DNA of 33,593 nt from Schoenoplectus triqueter (Eukaryota; Streptophyta; Magnoliopsida; Poales; Cyperaceae). Positions 30,301 to 33,593 of this stretch are shown one piece after another. Under the pieces are notes generated by a model. That model had not been told where the DNA came from and ran no database searches. It saw nothing but the letters and a program-made list of their open reading frames with translations. The position numbers and the translations under genes were made by a program. The stretch spans positions 1-33,593 of the forward strand of contig CAXKVV010001566.1 in assembly GCA_964058805.1 (NCBI GenBank), written 5' to 3'. Every line of letters begins with the position of its first letter. Positions within the stretch are counted from its first letter, which is position 1.

Positions 30301-33300
30301 TTGTCTCTCCTCTTCTAATATTCTCTCTCTTTCTCTCTCTTCAGCCATCATCCTTTGCTTCTCTTCCTTTTCCTTATCCAATCTCTCTCTTTCACTTTGC
30401 TCTTCCAATTTCTTCATCGTCTCTCTTTCTAGTCGTTCTTCCTCTTCTGCCATTATTCTCTCTTGTTCCCTCCTCTCTCTTTCTTCCTTCTCCTTTCCCA
30501 TCTGGAATTTCCTTTCTTTCTCTTCTTCCAATTGAAGTGCTCTCCCTCTCTCCTCTTCCCATCTATGTATCCTTTCTTTCTCTTCTTTCATTTCTGTCTC
30601 TCTCTGCTTTACTTCCTCTAGTGCTACTTTCTTCTTTTGTCTTTGCATTTCCTCGTCCAATCTAATTCCGTCAACATCATCAGTTTCTGTCCCAACTTTC
30701 ATGGTCCATCCCTTACCGTCTTCAGTTTCTTCTCCTGTATTTACCATCTTTTCCACATTTGGCATCCCATTAGCATCTTCTTTCAAATTTTCTGTATCTT
30801 TGTCTCCCGTCTTTTTTCCTAACTCCAAATTGTTCTGGATAATAACTGGCTCTTTCTCAATCACAGGTTCCTGACTTCCAGTCAGAATCTCAAGTGCTCC
30901 AACAGTTGTCTTTTCTTCCCTCTTCAAGTCCTCACCATACTTAATTTCTCTTGCCCGTTCCAAGTTTTCAGTTGCATTCAGATCTGCATTTAAATTTCCA
31001 TTTAATTCCACTTCAGTCGGTGTCAATCCATTGTTTTGCACTGATTCCCTATTTGTTTCCCCCATGGGCTCGGTTACAGTAATTTCAACTTTACACTCTC
31101 TTTCCTTTGCTGGCTCTATGGAAGTCAATTCATGAAAATCCTCATCTGATCTCCACTTTCCGGATTTCTCCAATTCACGAGTGCCTTGAGTTGCCATAAC
31201 TCCACCCTGCATCTTCATAAACTCTCGGCTCTTACTGAAATTTGAGGCCAAACTAATAGATCGCAACACCCTTGGTTTCTCCCCCTCAAAACCCTCCAAA
31301 TTTTCTTCTTTAACATGCTTTTTCTTTAGGGGCAACTCAGTAATTTTACCCTCACGCCTTTTCTCATGTAATTCCTTAGCAGTCTTTAGTCTTGCCTGTG
31401 CAAATTCCATTGCTTCCTTCATGGCATCCAATTCAGACCCAAAACCTGGTGGAAGGGACTCACTTTTTAAAAATGTCTTTGGTCTTGATTTCAATTTTGG
31501 TTTCTCCCTCTTGTCAAGCTTCAAGTTTGGTACAAAATCAAAATTTGGTGGTAATGAATCACTTTTCAAAAATGGCTTGGTCTTCTCTTGTTGAGGCAGT
31601 GGAAGCTGTTCGGCCTCTGCACTCGAATTAGAAACAGGATCAGCTTTAGGTATTGTGTTTATTTTCTGCCTTTCATTTATTAATAATTGAGGGGATGGCG
31701 GCCGGGCTGGAGGTGGCAAGTTTGCTGATCGAGTTAGGAGATTGACATCAGCTACATCCAAAAAGGGTACACCAGGAGGTTCTGACTCTCTGTCAGATAT
31801 AGACAGCGTGCTCGCAGAGGATTTAGAATTAGGTTTCATGGTGGTTTCATGAGTAGTTGTATCCTCATTGACACGGGGGAGATACTCAGGTAATGGCGTG
31901 TTGGGTTCAACCACAAAAGTGAAACCAGTTTGGGGCTGAGGTACAGATGCAGTGGTGTGAAGCAATTCCTTGGCTCTGGTCCTGCTCGACTTGCTGTAGG
32001 ATGTGTTATACTCCGTTGGAATTTTGTCAGAAGACACAGAGAAGTTTGCATCTTCCAAATATGGAATGGTATCCTCATTAGAGTATTCTTGGATAAATGC
32101 TGACGGATCTATGGTCTGTGGGCCAGATCTACTCTTGACTGATGACCTAAAATTCCAAAAAGCAATAATGCTAAATAAGAGATGGATAATTTAATATATG
32201 CTCGTCAAATTACAGCCGTTAAGCTCCCATGACAACAGCACCGACTAAATCCAGAACCCTCACTAAGCATCTAGAAAATGGAAATATGGATTCTCTAATA
32301 TAAATTTCAGGGAAGCACACATTTGATTTTCAGAGGTTCCCGCGCAAAATTCATAAATAAAACGCCCTGCATAAATTTTGATGTAAATTTTAGATGAAAT
32401 TCTAAAACTTCAATGATCAAGATCAATAAAATTATACATGCAGATTTCCAGTTACACACTAGGGTAAGTACCAAAACCCATGGCATACTCATGCAAAGTA
32501 GCTTAATACCAAAACCAAAGGCATACTCATGCAAAGTAGCTTTCTGAACAGAAATTTGCAACAGAGATATGGAGAATAATTGGCAAATAAAAGATCTCCC
32601 CTGAAAGTTTAGGCAACAATTTACAACTTCTATAAACACAATTACTTTGCATTATAGAAAGATCTCCCCTGAAAGTTTAGGACCTTCAGACAGTTGGTAA
32701 CCAAAAACAGAATCTTATTTTCAATTTGTACAGTTCAAACTGCAACACATAGTTCAATTGAAAAGGACCTTCAACCTAAACAGTATCTCACCTACAAGTT
32801 CTTTGCCAATAAAAAAATTAACCTAAAACCTAAAAGAGTTTAAAAAATACATTAATCAGCCAAGCTAATCTCGTAATTATCCTTTTTTGTCTTTTTCTCT
32901 TCTTATTTCTGGCGCATCCAGGAAAATAAAAGGAAAAGAAAGATTTCTGCTTTCTAACTTCAGAAAACTAAAATATAAAAGGCGACTAAATTAAATAACT
33001 TCTTATATGTACAAAACATGATTTCAGCAAAACCCAAAACTAAAGTAATTTTCTCGTTTGCTAACTTTTATACTAAGGATATACAAGAAAAAAAGGGTTT
33101 CATCTCACTTTTATCTAATTTCATAAAACACGCTGAAAAAAGTTTCTGAAACCCCAAAGCCCCAAAAATTAGTACTTTGTGCAATTGAAGCTTATGTTAA
33201 TAACACAAAAAGAACCCATAACTCCAAAAAATATCCCAGATCAAAATCACTTAAAGAAAAAAGTAAAAAGTGAAAAACCACACCTCCCGTTAGCAGAAGC

Positions 33301-33593
33301 GAAATGCATGTCCATGTCTCCTTCATCTGTTCTTCCTCTTCCAAAGAGCTCCTCATATGGCACCGCAAAATCAGCAAAGTCGCATCTTCCAAAGATCTCC
33401 CCATAATCCACTCCATTCACGCTCTCCCCGCTCGCAAAATCCCAGCCGTCCATCTGCCCGGTTGGAAGATCAAGGAACGGGATGGAGCACGAGACCGAGA
33501 CGCCGCCAAACACCTCGGAGTAGTCGTCAGGTGCGCCAGAGAACGGTACGGTGTGTTTCGGGGGCCCACCAAACACGTCATCGTAGTTCGTAG
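27380..33593 (-). CDS. AUL1: Auxilin-like protein with C-terminal J domain (5' end outside window)
   Basis: Auxilin-type J-proteins recruit Hsc70 to clathrin coats and drive uncoating in the cytosol. Eight minus-strand exons: 33593-33284 (open at the window edge), 32146-29002, 28607-28550, 28456-28389, 28294-28229, 28126-28037, 27932-27756, 27415-27380. All introns are GT-AG and phases agree, giving 1315 visible residues and a TAG stop. Residues 1-103 contain DDVFGG, YSEVFGG, YGEIFGR and YEELFGR, a spaced acidic/FG motif. Exon 2 encodes a low-complexity linker with repeated FLKSxSLPPxF motifs, then a charged E/R/K helix of about 480 residues. The C-terminus has [14 protein letters not shown] and [13 protein letters not shown], then the J domain with [20 protein letters not shown] (HPD at about 1279-1281) and the final [11 protein letters not shown]. 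The length and long charged region resemble Arabidopsis AUL1 more than the shorter auxilin-likes; the symbol rests on that. The long plus-strand reading frame at 29027-30535 is an artefact of the repetitive coding strand. Confidence 0.93.
29330..30650. repeat. 1.3-kb polypyrimidine/polypurine strand-biased tract
   Basis: The plus strand is dominated by CTCTTC, TTTCTC and CCTCTC; the coding minus strand is therefore almost all purine (GAG, GAA, AGA, AAG codons). It coincides with the Glu/Arg/Lys helix of the auxilin-like protein. Confidence 0.8.
29911..30230 (-). repeat. 42-bp coding tandem repeat in the auxilin-like gene
   Basis: Starts spaced exactly 42 bp apart at 29911, 29953, 29995, 30037 and 30079 (TTCAAG/TTCCAG/TTCTAA followed by TTTTCTAAC-like), with weaker units near 30151 and 30193. 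On the coding strand each unit gives about 14 residues of the type [14 protein letters not shown]. The period is two heptads, so each unit gain or loss keeps the frame and the helix register. Confidence 0.8.

Noticed and set aside
29027..30535. 502-codon open frame on the plus strand, Ser/Leu/Phe-rich
   Set aside because: It is the antisense of the Glu/Arg/Lys-rich coding exon of the auxilin-like gene. Purine-only codons on one strand rarely produce stops on the other. No domain, and composition is fully explained by the repeat.

Overview
This window looks like nuclear DNA of a eudicot plant. Its non-coding part is strongly AT-rich. Its genes have many short exons with GT-AG introns, and its proteins are plant-specific: a plastid-targeted ADP-glucose pyrophosphorylase (AGPase) large subunit, an auxilin-like J-protein and a dihydroflavonol reductase relic. 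The space between them is filled by decayed transposons and MITE-like elements. I cannot name the species.

Layout: (1) 1-7.2 kb is a transposon graveyard. It holds a non-autonomous Mutator-like element with long terminal inverted repeats (TIRs) and a perfect 9-bp target duplication (510-1412), a MITE whose core is an array of CACTG-N-CAGTG palindromes (2105-2498), the 3' part of a CACTA element with an Ulp1-protease-like relic (about 2.76-4.31 kb), SINE-like tRNA-derived fragments and diverged dispersed repeats. (2) 8.5-15.8 kb is a complete 15-exon gene for an AGPase large subunit. I traced it exon by exon: every junction keeps the frame, giving 529 residues. (3) 15.9-24.6 kb holds further repeats: a second, degraded palindrome element, a 430-bp foldback, a decayed gag-like open reading frame (DUF4283 followed by a CCHC zinc knuckle, minus strand), and a 1.26-kb TIR element flanked by TA with an extreme A/T-simple-sequence interior. 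(4) 24.6-26.2 kb is a dihydroflavonol 4-reductase (DFR) pseudogene. It has no NADPH-binding first exon, carries several frameshifts and an in-frame stop, and has damaged splice sites. A third palindrome element begins about 12 bp after its stop. (5) 27.4-33.6 kb on the minus strand is a large auxilin-like gene, open at its 5' end at the window edge. Its 1315 visible codons cover an acidic/FG-motif N-terminus, a very long charged helix and a C-terminal auxilin J domain.

The two intact genes are not functionally linked. AGPase makes ADP-glucose for starch in plastids, and auxilin recruits Hsc70 to uncoat clathrin vesicles. The most unusual signals are the palindrome-array element family (three copies in 24 kb), the His at the catalytic-Arg position of the AGPase subunit, the coding 42-bp repeat inside the auxilin-like gene, and the stepwise decay of DFR.
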